64,000 nt of DNA from Candidatus Zixiibacteriota bacterium (GCA_030613505.1 JAUWLW010000003.1:42066-106065); one strand, 5' to 3'. Positions 1-8,634 are shown, counted from the first letter of the stretch. Numbers and translations: made by a program. The notes: a model not told the origin generated them from the sequence alone.

Positions 1-949
1 CGGCCGGCACGTCGATCCCCGCCATCGCCGCGACGCGCGCCGCGGGTTGGCCCACGACGGCGTTATTGAGTTTACCGTTGTCGTCGAGCAACGCGGCGAC
101 GGCGCTTTTCTGTTCGTCGTTTAGGAAGACGCAGCCGGCGCGTTCGAATTCCTGGATCGCGGCTGAGCGAACCGGCGCGTCGCATACCACCGCCTGCTCC
201 GACGAGCAGAACACGCCGTTGTCGAAGGTCTTCGACTCGACTATGCACGATACGGCGTGGGCGACGTCGGCGCTGCGGTCGACGTACGCCGGTACGTTAC
301 CCGGGCCGACGCCGTAGGCAGGCTTCCCGGAAGAATAGGCCGCCCGCACCATCGCCATCCCGCCGGTCGCGAGTATCAAATCTACGTCGGGATGGCTCAT
401 TATCTCGCGCGCCGCTTCCGCCGTAGGTTGCGTTAAACAACCTACGACCCCCTCCGGGGCGCCGGCCGAAACCGCGGCCTGGGCCATCAGGCGCGCCGCC
501 TCCAAGGAGCAGTTGAGCGCCCCCGGGTGCGGCGAGAAGACAACGGCGTTGCGCGCCTTCAGCGAGATGAGGGCTTTATAGATAACGGTCGAGGTCGGGT
601 TCGTGACGGGCGCCACGCCGGCTATGACGCCTACCGGAACGGCGATTTGGACGATGCCTCGAGCTGGGTCTTCGGCAATAACGTCGCAAGTCTTTAAATC
701 TTTTATATATAGGTAAACGTCGCGCGCGGCGAAGAGGTTCTTCTGCACCTTATGCTCGACGACGCCGAAGCCGGTTTCCTCCGCCGCCATACGCGCAAGG
801 TTCTCGGCGGCGCCCTCCGCGGCGCAGGCCATAGCCGCGACGACGCGGTCGACCGCGGCCTGGTCGAACGTGGCGAACGCCGCCGCCGCCCGCCTGCCGG
901 CCTTAATCTTGTCGCGCGCCTCCTGAACCGATTCCAAGTCCCGGTCCAC
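1..949 (-). CDS. Acylating acetaldehyde dehydrogenase (AdhE N-terminal/EutE-like), partial
   Basis: Expected to interconvert an aldehyde, CoA and NAD+ with acyl-CoA and NADH. The 316 codons seen read VAPVTNPTSTVIYKALISLK, then ILATGGMAMVRAAYSSGKPA, GVGPGNVPAYVD and KTFDNGVFCSSEQ. This is the order found in the dehydrogenase half of AdhE, and the Cys of FCSSEQ is the predicted thioester nucleophile. The start is a GTG directly abutting the TAA of the PpiC gene (TAAGTG), so it is the last visible gene of the gcv transcript. The C-terminus runs off the window, so a fused iron alcohol dehydrogenase domain cannot be excluded. The specific aldehyde is unknown. Confidence 0.88.
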   Translation of the reverse strand, partial: MDRDLESVQEARDKIKAGRRAAAAFATFDQAAVDRVVAAMACAAEGAAENLARMAAEETGFGVVEHKVQKNLFAARDVYLYIKDLKTCDVIAEDPARGIVQIAVPVGVIAGVAPVTNPTSTVIYKALISLKARNAVVFSPHPGALNCSLEAARLMAQAAVSAGAPEGVVGCLTQPTAEAAREIMSHPDVDLILATGGMAMVRAAYSSGKPAYGVGPGNVPAYVDRSADVAHAVSCIVESKTFDNGVFCSSEQAVVCDAPVRSAAIQEFERAGCVFLNDEQKSAVAALLDDNGKLNNAVVGQPAARVAAMAGIDVPA

Positions 950-1864
950 TTATTTCGCCCCGGCTCTCCCGCCTTTGGAGCCTTCTTCGCCCAAGGCCAT
1001 ATCTACCGCTTCTTCGCGTATGCGTTCCGGGTGGCGCTCGATGTCGGCGGCCGCCTCGAGGTCCGTACCGATACTATTCGCCGTCTCCCGCCACAGCACG
1101 ACCTTCGCCCGGTCGCGCAACACCTCCATGCCGATGCCTTCGGGCTTAAGGTAATCGCCGGCCTCGACGCGGTCTTCCAATTTGATTATAACGTAGAAAT
1201 CGGCGAGTTTGAAAGGCCCTGCGATTCCTCCCACTTTCGTCTTCGCTACGACGGCGCGGTACGCCGGGCTCACGTCCTCCAGGCGCCGGTAACCCAGGCT
1301 CCCCGCCTCCAACTTCTCCGGCGTGACCGATTTGCTGCTCGCGACGCCGACGAAGTCTTCGCCGCCCTCAAGGCGCCGCATCACCTCGTCGACGCTCTCT
1401 TTAGAATTTAATAGTATGCGCCGCAGCCAGACGCCGGTGGTCCTGGCACGGTACTTTTCGTCCTTGTTCTCTTCGTACCACTTAAGCGCTTCCTCGTCGC
1501 TCACGTCGGCGTACTTTTCGTAGACTTCCAGCTCCCAAAAGCGCTGTATAACTATACCCTTGCCGCTATTGTGCAGACGCCACGCGCACTCTTTTTCCTT
1601 GTCGACCTCTTCCTCGAGAGCCTGTTGGTATAGCACTTCGCTCCGTATCCATTCCTCCATCAGCTCTTCCTTCGTAAGGTACTGGGGCATCTTAACCTTA
1701 CGTTGGTCGACGTCGAGGCGGTCGAGGTCGTCGGCCGTGAGGACGGCGTCCCCCACGCGAGCGACCACTTCCGATTCGTCGGCCGGGGGTCCCCCCGTGC
1801 ACGCGAGGAGAATGCCTAACGAAAACGCCAAGGCTACCGAAACTACGATAACTTCTTTTCTCAT
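950..1864 (-). CDS. PpiC/parvulin-type peptidyl-prolyl isomerase lipoprotein
   Basis: A 304-residue exported protein likely to help fold envelope proteins. Starting at ATG 1864 gives a short basic N-terminus (MRK), a hydrophobic stretch and a lipobox ending LLAC, a clean lipoprotein signal; the longer frame to 1927 would bury it. Residues about 25-120 form a SurA-like N-terminal helical region (VVARVGDAVLTADDL and a KEELMEEWIRSEVLYQQA helix). A parvulin-like domain follows (RRILLNSKESVDEVMRRLEGGEDF ... LGYRRLEDVSPAY). The tail is charged. The start lies one base after the stop of the lipoate-ligase gene (TAATATG), indicating translational coupling. The parvulin core is divergent, so catalytic activity is not certain. 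Confidence 0.75.
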   Translation of the reverse strand: MRKEVIVVSVALAFSLGILLACTGGPPADESEVVARVGDAVLTADDLDRLDVDQRKVKMPQYLTKEELMEEWIRSEVLYQQALEEEVDKEKECAWRLHNSGKGIVIQRFWELEVYEKYADVSDEEALKWYEENKDEKYRARTTGVWLRRILLNSKESVDEVMRRLEGGEDFVGVASSKSVTPEKLEAGSLGYRRLEDVSPAYRAVVAKTKVGGIAGPFKLADFYVIIKLEDRVEAGDYLKPEGIGMEVLRDRAKVVLWRETANSIGTDLEAAADIERHPERIREEAVDMALGEEGSKGGRAGAK

Positions 1865-1865
1865 A

Positions 1866-2564
1866 TTATTCCTTAATGCAACGAACGTTAGCTTCTTCGC
1901 GCGTGCGGCCGAGGCCAACGCCCGCACAAACCGGTTTCATACCTGTCGCGGCGGCCAGCGCCCGGGCGAACTCCGCCAAGGCGACCGGCCGTCCCAAAAG
2001 CTCCGCCAACGTCGCCGTCCGTTCATCGTCCCAAAGGCCCAGCGTGCGTAATATTTCCGGGGGCGGCGCCGCGGCGACCGAGCCGTGGTGAAGGACCACG
2101 TCTTTGAAACGCCGTTGGGCACAACCGACGACCTTCCGGCCGCGGAAGTGTATGTCGTACGGCGCAAGAGAAGCGAAACACCGATCGGCCCGCCCGGTAG
2201 GCCCGCCCCGCCATACCGCACCCGCTACGCCCAGCTCCCCAAGCGCCGCCGCAACCGCGGCGACGATGTCTTCGTAGTTATCGAAGCCCCGTCGCCGCTC
2301 GCGCACTACGCAATACGTAAAATCGGCGCCGTGCGGTACTAGGCCGCCGCCGCTGACCCGCGGAACGACCGCCACGCCGTCCCACCGCGGCGCCCTCTGG
2401 CCGCGGCCGTACGTCACCGCCGCCTCGCGCCATTCATACAGCCGCCACGTGGGAGGCGCCTCACCCGCGCGGTACGCCGCCAGCAGCGCTTCGTCGCGGG
2501 CCATATTCTCGCGGGCCCCGCCCGGGCCCTCCACCAACAACTCGTAACCGCGCCAATCGGTCAC
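1866..2564 (-). CDS. Lipoate-protein ligase / octanoyltransferase family (LplA/LipM-like)
   Basis: Transfers lipoate or octanoate to a lysine of an acceptor protein, here most likely GcvH encoded 3.5 kb upstream in the same cluster. The 232 residues contain the family's RVSGGGLVPHG loop and CFASLAPYDIHFRGRKVVG followed by CAQRR. These match the ligand-binding glycine loop and the G-R-K-x-x-G-x-A-Q segment. The Cys of CFAS sits where LipM octanoyltransferases carry their nucleophile and the Lys of GRKVVG where LplA binds lipoyl-AMP, so ligase and transferase cannot be separated by eye. The start is GTG 2564 behind a G-rich stretch, 7 bases after gcvPB. The C-terminal LplA accessory domain is absent. 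Confidence 0.82.
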   Translation of the reverse strand: MTDWRGYELLVEGPGGARENMARDEALLAAYRAGEAPPTWRLYEWREAAVTYGRGQRAPRWDGVAVVPRVSGGGLVPHGADFTYCVVRERRRGFDNYEDIVAAVAAALGELGVAGAVWRGGPTGRADRCFASLAPYDIHFRGRKVVGCAQRRFKDVVLHHGSVAAAPPPEILRTLGLWDDERTATLAELLGRPVALAEFARALAAATGMKPVCAGVGLGRTREEANVRCIKE

Positions 2565-2571
2565 CGGCGTT

Positions 2572-4032
2572 TTACGTCCCCCCCTCCTCGGCCATCATTT
2601 GGGTCAGTATCGGGTTACGGGCCGCGGCCGCTTCGTCGAGGCGTCGCACCGGCGCATTCAAGGGCGCGTCGGCGTACGCATGCCCGTCGGCCGTCAAGTC
2701 GGTTACAATTCTCTCGAGCGCCGCGGCGAACTCATCCAACGTCTCCTTGGTTTCCGTCTCCGTCGGCTCTATCATCAGCGCCTCCGGAACAACCAACGGA
2801 AAATACGTCGTCGGCGGGTGGAAACCAACGTCGATTAACCCCTTGTCTATGTCGCCGGCCGAGCCGCGGCCGAACTTAGCCGAGGAGGCCACGAACTCGT
2901 GCATGCACGGCGCCGTTCCGGCCACCTCGATAAACCTCGCTACCTTCGCGCGGAGGTAGTTCGCGTTCAGGACCGCAGCTCCGGAAACGTCGCGTAGGCC
3001 GGCGGCGCCGAGGTGACGTATATACGCGTACGCCCTCACAAGAACGCCGAAGTTTCCCGTGAAAGAACGGATTTGGCCTATGGAGTCCGGCGCGCCGTAA
3101 TCGAGCTCGTACTTACGTCGTTTTTTAACGACCCGCGGCACCGGTAGGAAATCCACAAGCTTATCGCAAACGCCAACCGGGCCCGCGCCCGGGCCGCCGC
3201 CGCCGTGAGGGGTCGAGAAGGTCTTGTGAAGGTTGACGTGGCACACGTCGAACCCCATATCGCCGGGCCGCGCGCGACCTACGACGGCGTTGAGGTTGGC
3301 GCCGTCGTAGTACAGCAGGCCGCCGACACCGTGCACGGCGTCCGCTACCTTCAAGATGTCCGGTTCGAACAACCCCAGCGTATTGGGGTTGGTTATCATC
3401 ATGCCGACGACGCTTTCGTCCAGCTTAGTTCTGAGATCGTCGAGGTCTATTACGCCGTCCGCGCTCGACGCTACCGCTACGACGTCGAAGCCCGCCATCC
3501 TGGCCGAAGCCGGGTTCGTGCCGTGCGCGGAGTCCGGTATCAGCATAACGTTGCGCCCGTCGTCGCCCCGTTTGCGGTGGTACGCACGCGTCAGCAACAT
3601 CCCCACCAATTCGCCGTGGGCGCCCGCCGCCGGCGCGAGCGTGAACGCGCTCATCCCGCATATCTCGACGAGGTAGCGCTCGAGTTCGTCGATAAGTTGC
3701 AGCGCGCCTTGCACGTCCCGAGCCGGCGCGTACGGGTGAAGCGCGGCGAACCCGGGGAGCGCCGCGGCATCCTCGTTTACCTTCGGGTTGTACTTCATCG
3801 TACACGAGCCGAGCGGATAGAAGCCGGTGTCGACGCCGAAGTTCATCGCGGCCAGCCGCGTATAGTGGCGCACGACTTCCGGCGTGGCTACGTCGCGCAT
3901 CGGCCCGAAGTCGTCTCGCACGAATTCTTCGGCGTAGAACGCCGCGAGGTCAACCTCGGGGGTATCCGCGGCGCCGGCTTCGAAACCCCGACCGGGCGGT
4001 ATTTCGAATATGTTTCGGTATTCGTAGTTCAT
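2572..4032 (-). CDS. gcvPB: Glycine dehydrogenase (decarboxylating) subunit 2, P-protein beta
   Basis: Half of the two-subunit P-protein that decarboxylates glycine on PLP and passes the aminomethyl group to lipoyl-GcvH. Diagnostic segments are FYPLGSCTMKYNPK near residue 80, DSAHGTNPASA near 170, and CHVNLHKTFSTPHGGGGPG, whose Lys (about residue 270) forms the PLP aldimine. The glycine-rich loop after it is complete. ATG 4032 is preferred over GTG 4044 because GGAG lies 6 bases before it. About 486 residues, normal for bacterial GcvPB. Separated from gcvPA by a decayed membrane-protein gene, unusual since the two subunits are normally adjacent. Confidence 0.96.
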   Translation of the reverse strand: MNYEYRNIFEIPPGRGFEAGAADTPEVDLAAFYAEEFVRDDFGPMRDVATPEVVRHYTRLAAMNFGVDTGFYPLGSCTMKYNPKVNEDAAALPGFAALHPYAPARDVQGALQLIDELERYLVEICGMSAFTLAPAAGAHGELVGMLLTRAYHRKRGDDGRNVMLIPDSAHGTNPASARMAGFDVVAVASSADGVIDLDDLRTKLDESVVGMMITNPNTLGLFEPDILKVADAVHGVGGLLYYDGANLNAVVGRARPGDMGFDVCHVNLHKTFSTPHGGGGPGAGPVGVCDKLVDFLPVPRVVKKRRKYELDYGAPDSIGQIRSFTGNFGVLVRAYAYIRHLGAAGLRDVSGAAVLNANYLRAKVARFIEVAGTAPCMHEFVASSAKFGRGSAGDIDKGLIDVGFHPPTTYFPLVVPEALMIEPTETETKETLDEFAAALERIVTDLTADGHAYADAPLNAPVRRLDEAAAARNPILTQMMAEEGGT

Positions 4033-4077
4033 GAACTGCTCCACAAAGAACGGTTAGAGCCAACGGCCGAATACCGC

Positions 4078-4284
4078 CTACGCGAACAGGCCGGCAAGCG
4101 GCGGTACTATTAACGTCGAGAGGCACCGCGCGATGGCGAAAGCGATAACCAAGAGCGCCAGCGTACTAAGAAAGGTCTTGCCGCCGAAGGTAAGCCCCTT
4201 CTGTAGCGACCCGCCGCCCTGTCATATCGCGACTGTTATGAGCGCCGCGAGGATTACCGCCATCGCTATGGTCGCGTTTCTCAC
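4078..4284 (-). pseudogene. Permease-like remnant with in-frame TGA
   Basis: Between gcvPA and gcvPB, one frame reads GTG, 20 codons of hydrophobic sequence (VRNATIAMAVILAALITVAI), a TGA at 4224..4222, then 47 more codons to TAG. The second part reads QGGGSLQKGLTFGGKTFLST and continues into a second hydrophobic segment, LALLVIAFAIARCLSTLIVP. The pattern resembles the N-terminus of DUF318-type permeases (two helices joined by a GG-G-KT loop), where a Trp codon may have become TGA. With the stop, and lacking the rest of such a permease, it is probably a decayed fragment. It may also be two micro-ORFs or plain spacer. RF2 is encoded in this window, which argues against routine TGA recoding. Confidence 0.45.
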
Positions 4285-4318
4285 TTTTTAAATACGATCT
4301 CCGCGCCGGTTACGTTTA

Positions 4319-5671
4319 TTAAGCCAACGCGAGCACGTCGCACAACCGATCGACATCCGCCTTCGTCTTCGTCTCCGTAACCGTTACGAGCAGGCAATCG
4401 TCGTACTCCGGGTAGAAGCGGCCGAGCGGTAGCCCCGGGTCGACGCCTTTCTTCAAACAGGCCGCGCGGATTTCCTCGGCGGCCTTCGGGCACCGGAGCA
4501 CGAACTCGTTAAAGGTCGGCTCGTCGAAGACCATTTCGTAACCGTCCAACCCGGTGGCGCGGTATTGAGCGTATGCCGCGTTCTGGACGTTCTGGCGCGC
4601 GAGCGCGGCGAGGCCGGAACGTCCAACGAGCGAGAGGTAGATCGTAAATATCGTCGCCGCCAACGCGTGGTTGGTGCAAATATTCGACGTCGCTTTTTCG
4701 CGGCGTATGTGCTGTTCGCGGGTTTGTAGCGTCAGGACGTACCCGGGCTTGCCCTCCACATCCGCCGTCTTGCCGACAAGGCGCCCGGGCATCTGGCGCA
4801 AGAATTCCCGGCGGGTAGTGAAGAAGCCGACGCCCGGGCCGCCGAAAGAGGGCGCCAAGCCGAAGCTCTGCCCCTCGCCCACGACGACGTCGGCGCCGAA
4901 CTTGCCGGGCGGCGAAAGCGCCGCCAACGCCATCGGCTCCGCCACGGCCACGACGAGGAGTGCCCCCTCGCGGTGGCAAACGTCGCCTATTTCCGCCAGC
5001 TTCGTTTCCACCAATCCGAAGAAGTTCGGATACTGCATTACGAAGCAAGCGCTGTCGCCGAGCGACCCGGTCAGCCGGTTGAGGTCCACCGTGCCTCCGG
5101 GTTCGTAAGGCGCACAACACGGTAACGTCGCCGCCTCGACGCCGGGGATATTGGCCATATACGTTTCGACTACGCGCCGGTACTCCGGGTGCAAGTTGGG
5201 GGCTAAGACTACGCGCGAGCGTCCTTTCCTCAGTCGCAAGCACATAAGCGCCGCTTCCGCGGCCGCGGTCGCACCGTCGTACATCGACGCGTTGGCGACT
5301 TCCATCCCGGCGAGGGCCGCGACGTACGTCTGAAATTCGAAAATGACCGCCAGCGTACCCTGGCTGACCTCTGGCTGGTACGGCGTGTAGGCGGTGTAGA
5401 ATTGACTCTGACCGGCGAGGTGCCGCACCGCCGCCGGGACGAAGTGATCGTAGCAACCGGCGCCGAGGAACGAGAGTCGGTCGGTGCGGTTCACGTCGGC
5501 GAGCGCCGCCATATGGCGGACGAGCGCCGGCTCAGCCAAAGGCTGCGGCAAGTCGAAGTCGGCCTGCAGAAGCTCGTCGGGCAACGGCCCGAAAAGCTCG
5601 TCAACGGCGCCGACGCCGATTTCTTCGAGCATCCCCTTTACGGTCTCGTCGTCGTGGGGAACGTACGGCAT
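4319..5671 (-). CDS. gcvPA: Glycine dehydrogenase (decarboxylating) subunit 1, P-protein alpha
   Basis: Partner of GcvPB in the glycine cleavage P-protein. The sequence begins MPYVPHDDETVKGMLEEIG, the typical subunit 1 opening. It continues with FLGAGCYDHFVPAAVRHLA, TAYTPYQPEVSQGTLAVIFE and NASMYDGATAAAEAALM, then GPGVGFFTTRREFLRQMPGR and the REQHIRREKATSNICTNHAL segment near the end. Length 450 is standard. ATG 5671 is preceded by GGAGGA at good spacing. A hairpin with a T-tract sits between this gene and gcvH upstream, so transcription into it may be attenuated or restarted. Confidence 0.96.
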   Translation of the reverse strand: MPYVPHDDETVKGMLEEIGVGAVDELFGPLPDELLQADFDLPQPLAEPALVRHMAALADVNRTDRLSFLGAGCYDHFVPAAVRHLAGQSQFYTAYTPYQPEVSQGTLAVIFEFQTYVAALAGMEVANASMYDGATAAAEAALMCLRLRKGRSRVVLAPNLHPEYRRVVETYMANIPGVEAATLPCCAPYEPGGTVDLNRLTGSLGDSACFVMQYPNFFGLVETKLAEIGDVCHREGALLVVAVAEPMALAALSPPGKFGADVVVGEGQSFGLAPSFGGPGVGFFTTRREFLRQMPGRLVGKTADVEGKPGYVLTLQTREQHIRREKATSNICTNHALAATIFTIYLSLVGRSGLAALARQNVQNAAYAQYRATGLDGYEMVFDEPTFNEFVLRCPKAAEEIRAACLKKGVDPGLPLGRFYPEYDDCLLVTVTETKTKADVDRLCDVLALA

Positions 5672-5708
5672 TAACGTCCTCCTCCAACGGGTTCCTCCAT
5701 CCGGCCGT

Positions 5709-5737
5709 TAAATAAAACGAGGGGCCGCAACCCCTCG
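5709..5737 (-). terminator. Rho-independent terminator between gcvH and gcvPA
   Basis: On the minus strand CGAGGGG, a 6-base loop and CCCCTCG form a 7-bp GC stem followed by TTTTATTT. It lies downstream of gcvH and upstream of gcvPA, so it could end or attenuate the gcvT-gcvH message and lower P-protein expression relative to GcvH/GcvT. The hairpin is seen; its regulatory role is inference. Confidence 0.72.
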
Positions 5738-5792
5738 CCGGCGAGGAAGCGCGACCAGCCTACGGCCGGCCGGCGCGGCGCGCCACAAATCA

Positions 5793-6170
5793 TTATGCTC
5801 CGATGAATTCTTTATATTCCGCCGCGGTTTTGAGGTTTTCAACTTCCGAGGGGTCTTTTAACTCGACCTTTACGAGCCAACCTTCGCCATAACAATCGCG
5901 GTTGACCAGGGCGGGGTCCTGGGTCGCGGCGTCGTTTACTGCGACGACCTTCCCGGAAAGGGGAGCGTAAAGGTCCGACGCCGCCTTCACGGATTCCACG
6001 ACGCCGAATTCACTACCGGCCGTTACCTCGGCGCCGACTCCCGGTAATTCCAAATACACGATGTCGCCCAGTTCCGACTGGGCGTGGTCCGTAAGGCCCA
6101 GCGTAGCGACTTTGCCGTCGATCTTTATCCACTCATGCGTCTCGCTGTAATTCAGTTCCTCCGGGTTCAC
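5793..6170 (-). CDS. gcvH: Glycine cleavage system H protein
   Basis: Lipoyl carrier that shuttles the aminomethyl group between P-, T- and L-proteins. The 125 residues show NYSETHEWIKIDGKVATLGL, then the GVVESVKAASDLYAPLSG lipoylation hairpin with Lys62 as the modified residue, then NRDCYGEGWLVKVEL. The start is a GTG with AAAGGAG 7 bases upstream; no ATG is available before the HEW motif. It lies 26 bases after gcvT. The nearby lipoate ligase-family gene is the likely source of its cofactor. No L-protein (dihydrolipoyl dehydrogenase) is visible in the window. Confidence 0.97.
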   Translation of the reverse strand: MNPEELNYSETHEWIKIDGKVATLGLTDHAQSELGDIVYLELPGVGAEVTAGSEFGVVESVKAASDLYAPLSGKVVAVNDAATQDPALVNRDCYGEGWLVKVELKDPSEVENLKTAAEYKEFIGA

Positions 6171-6196
6171 CCACGGCTCCTTTCCGGCAGCGGTTT

Positions 6197-7306
6197 TTAC
6201 CTCCCGCCGATTAGCTTCAAAAAAGGCGTTTCTACGACGCGCGCCAAGCGCGGCTTTTTACGGACGTCGACGAGTATCTCGGTACCGACGTCGTCGTAGG
6301 GCAAGTCTAGGTACCCCAAACCGATGTTCTCGCGCAGGCTGGGGGAATACGACCCGGACGTAACGCGGCCGATGCTTTTTTCATCCGCGTCTATGATGGC
6401 GTAATCGTGGCGCGGAATGCCCGCGTCCACCATAACGAAACCGGCCAGCTTCCGCTTGACGCCGTCTTTTTTCTGTTCGCCCAGGGCGTCCTTGCCTATG
6501 AAATCGCCCTTATCGAACTTGACGGTCCAGCCTATACCCGCTTCGAGCGGCGACGTTCCCTCGTCGATGTCGTTGCCGTAAAGGCAGTACTTCATCTCGA
6601 GCCGGAGGGTATCGCGCGCGCCCAGGCCGACCGGAACGCCCCCAATCCCGGCGGTGAGGTCGAAGAGCGCGTCCCACACTGCGCCGGCGCTCGCCGCGTC
6701 CACGTACACTTCGAAGCCGTCCTCGCCGGTGTAACCCGTCCGAGAGACGCGGACCGGTATATCGTCGATGACGGAATATTCAAACTGGTAGTAACGGAGT
6801 TCGCTTAAATCCTCGGCCACAGCTTCCGCCATTATCGCTTCCGACTGCGGCCCCTGTATCGCTATCAGCGCCGTTTGGAGCGATTTATCTTCGACCTTCA
6901 AGCTCTTGGGGAGGTGGCTTACGACCCAGCCGTAATCCTTTTCGACGTTAGAGGCGTTCACGACCAGCATGAACGTCTCGTCCTCGTCGCGGTATACCAG
7001 GATATCGTCTACTATGCCGCCCTGGGGAGTGCAGATGGGGGTATATAACGCCTTTCCGATGCCCAATTTCCCGACGTTGTTCGAGACGAGTTTGTCTAAC
7101 GCCGAGGGTACGCCCTTGCCGGAGACGTAGAACTCACCCATGTGACTCAGGTCGAAGATGCCGGCGTTTTCGCGTACCGTAACGTGCTCGTCGATAATGC
7201 CCGAGTATTGCACCGGCATAACGAACCCGGCGAACTCGACCATTTTGGCGCCGAGCGACACGTGTCTGTCGTAAAGGGGGGGCTTGATCGCCTTCGCCAT
7301 AGACAT
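6197..7306 (-). CDS. gcvT: Aminomethyltransferase, glycine cleavage T protein
   Basis: Releases ammonia from aminomethyl-GcvH and forms methylene-tetrahydrofolate. Recognised from KPPLYDRHVSLGAKMVEFAG, GIFDLSHMGEF, the YTPICTPQGGIVDDILVYR stretch, YTGEDGFEVY and GLGARDTLRLEMKYCLYGND. The C-terminal barrel ends in VDVRKKPRLARVVETPFLK. Of the possible starts, ATG 7306 has AAGGGG 4-5 bases upstream and gives 369 residues, the family length; the longer frame overlaps the aminotransferase. It begins 8 bases after the aminotransferase stop, so the two are co-transcribed. Confidence 0.96.
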   Translation of the reverse strand: MSMAKAIKPPLYDRHVSLGAKMVEFAGFVMPVQYSGIIDEHVTVRENAGIFDLSHMGEFYVSGKGVPSALDKLVSNNVGKLGIGKALYTPICTPQGGIVDDILVYRDEDETFMLVVNASNVEKDYGWVVSHLPKSLKVEDKSLQTALIAIQGPQSEAIMAEAVAEDLSELRYYQFEYSVIDDIPVRVSRTGYTGEDGFEVYVDAASAGAVWDALFDLTAGIGGVPVGLGARDTLRLEMKYCLYGNDIDEGTSPLEAGIGWTVKFDKGDFIGKDALGEQKKDGVKRKLAGFVMVDAGIPRHDYAIIDADEKSIGRVTSGSYSPSLRENIGLGYLDLPYDDVGTEILVDVRKKPRLARVVETPFLKLIGGR

Positions 7307-7314
7307 ACCGCCCC

Positions 7315-8478
7315 TTACAACGACTTTAGCGCTTCGGCCATGCGTCCTATCGCCTTCTCGATATTTTCCACGGAGTTGGCGTACGAGAACCTGATATAAC
7401 CTTTGCCGTACTCGCCAAAGGAAGTGCCCGCCAGACACGCTACGCCGGCCTCATTGAGGAAGTAATCCGCGAGCCACTTCTCGTCCTTGCCGGTTCCCGT
7501 AATATTGGGGAATACGTAGAACGCGCCCTTGGGCTTCAAGCACGTAATGCCCGGGAGTGAGTTAAGGCCGTTGACGATGACGTCGCGCCGCTCGCGGAAG
7601 GCCTCGACCATTTTCGCGGCCTCCTCTTGGGGGCCGGTTAAAGCCTCCATTCCCGCGACTTGCGAGAACGAACACGTGCAGGAGTTCGAATTGGTCATGA
7701 GGCGCGTAATGTGCGGCGCGAGGTCGGCCGGCATCGCTCCCCAGCCGAGACGCCACCCCGTCATGGCGTACGTCTTGGAGTAGCCGTCGATGATGACCGT
7801 TCGTTCCTTCATCCCGGGGAAGCTGGCTACCGAACGGTGATCGCCCTCGTAGAGGGTGCGGCCGTATACCTCGTCGGAGAGAACTATCAGGTCGTGCTTC
7901 ACGGCGAGTTCTACGATAGCCCCTAGGTCTTCCTTCGTCAACACGCCGCCGGTAGGGTTTTGCGGCGAGTTGACGACGATCATCCGCGTCTTATCGGTGA
8001 TGAGCGACGCCAGCTCGTTCACGTCGAGGCGGAAGTCGAGCTCCTCGCGCAAACGTACCGGCACCGCTTTGGCGCCAATATAATTAATCATGGATTCGTA
8101 GATGGGGAACCCGGGGTTGGGGTATATTACCTCGTCGCCTTCCTCGACGCAGGCCAAGATCGTAAAGAACATTATCGGTTTGGCGCCTGGCACTACGACT
8201 ATTTCGTCCGGCGAGTAGTCGAGGTCCCAATATTGCTTCATATACTTGGAGATGGTCTCGCGGTGCTCGGGCAAACCGGAGCTGGGGCCGTAATGGGTCC
8301 AACCCTGGTCAAGGGCTTTCTTCGCCTCCTCCCGGATGTTTACCGGCGTGTCGAAGTCCGGTTCGCCGATCTCAAGATGGACGATGTCGCGCCCATCGCA
8401 CTCGAGCTTTTTCGCTTTGGCCAAAACTTCGAAAGCCGTCTCGGTACCGAGCCGGCCCATGCGTTTAGCGATGTACAT
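7315..8478 (-). CDS. Class I PLP-dependent aminotransferase
   Basis: Fold type I aminotransferase of the aspartate/alanine group. Visible are VHLEIGEPDFDTP, THYGPSSGLPEHRETISKYM, NSPQNPTGGVLTKEDL, DEVYGRTLYEG and the PLP-lysine motif GYSKTYAMTGWRLGWG. The C-terminus has GKGYIRFSYANSVENIEKAI with the Arg that binds substrate carboxylate. ATG 8478 has AGGAG 6 bases upstream, better than the GTG at 8481. It is the first gene of the gcv transcript, so it may make or use glycine (for example with glyoxylate or alanine), but the substrate cannot be read from the sequence. Confidence 0.92.
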   Translation of the reverse strand: MYIAKRMGRLGTETAFEVLAKAKKLECDGRDIVHLEIGEPDFDTPVNIREEAKKALDQGWTHYGPSSGLPEHRETISKYMKQYWDLDYSPDEIVVVPGAKPIMFFTILACVEEGDEVIYPNPGFPIYESMINYIGAKAVPVRLREELDFRLDVNELASLITDKTRMIVVNSPQNPTGGVLTKEDLGAIVELAVKHDLIVLSDEVYGRTLYEGDHRSVASFPGMKERTVIIDGYSKTYAMTGWRLGWGAMPADLAPHITRLMTNSNSCTCSFSQVAGMEALTGPQEEAAKMVEAFRERRDVIVNGLNSLPGITCLKPKGAFYVFPNITGTGKDEKWLADYFLNEAGVACLAGTSFGEYGKGYIRFSYANSVENIEKAIGRMAEALKSL

Positions 8479-8551
8479 CACGCTCTCCTATCGGCTAATG
8501 AACGTAAAACGTAATGAACCCAAGGGTAAATTGCGCTTCGGCTTGAGGTCG

Positions 8552-8580
8552 AAGCTATCACACCGCACCTAGAAAGTCAA
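8552..8580 (-). promoter_or_regulatory. Sigma-70 promoter for the aminotransferase-gcv operon
   Basis: On the minus strand TTGACT (8580-8575) and TAGCTT (8557-8552) are separated by 17 bases. It leaves a leader of about 65 bases before ATG 8478. No glycine-riboswitch fold is obvious in the leader. Confidence 0.6.
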
Positions 8581-8634
8581 GATTGATTTTGGAAACAGGC
8601 CGCGTAGTGCCCAAAAGAACCGCCCCAACCCCGC

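Noticed and set aside
4222-4224. In-frame TGA as evidence of a recoded genetic code (TGA = Trp or Gly)
   Set aside because: prfB with a TGA frameshift site and many genes ending in TGA show it is a normal stop.
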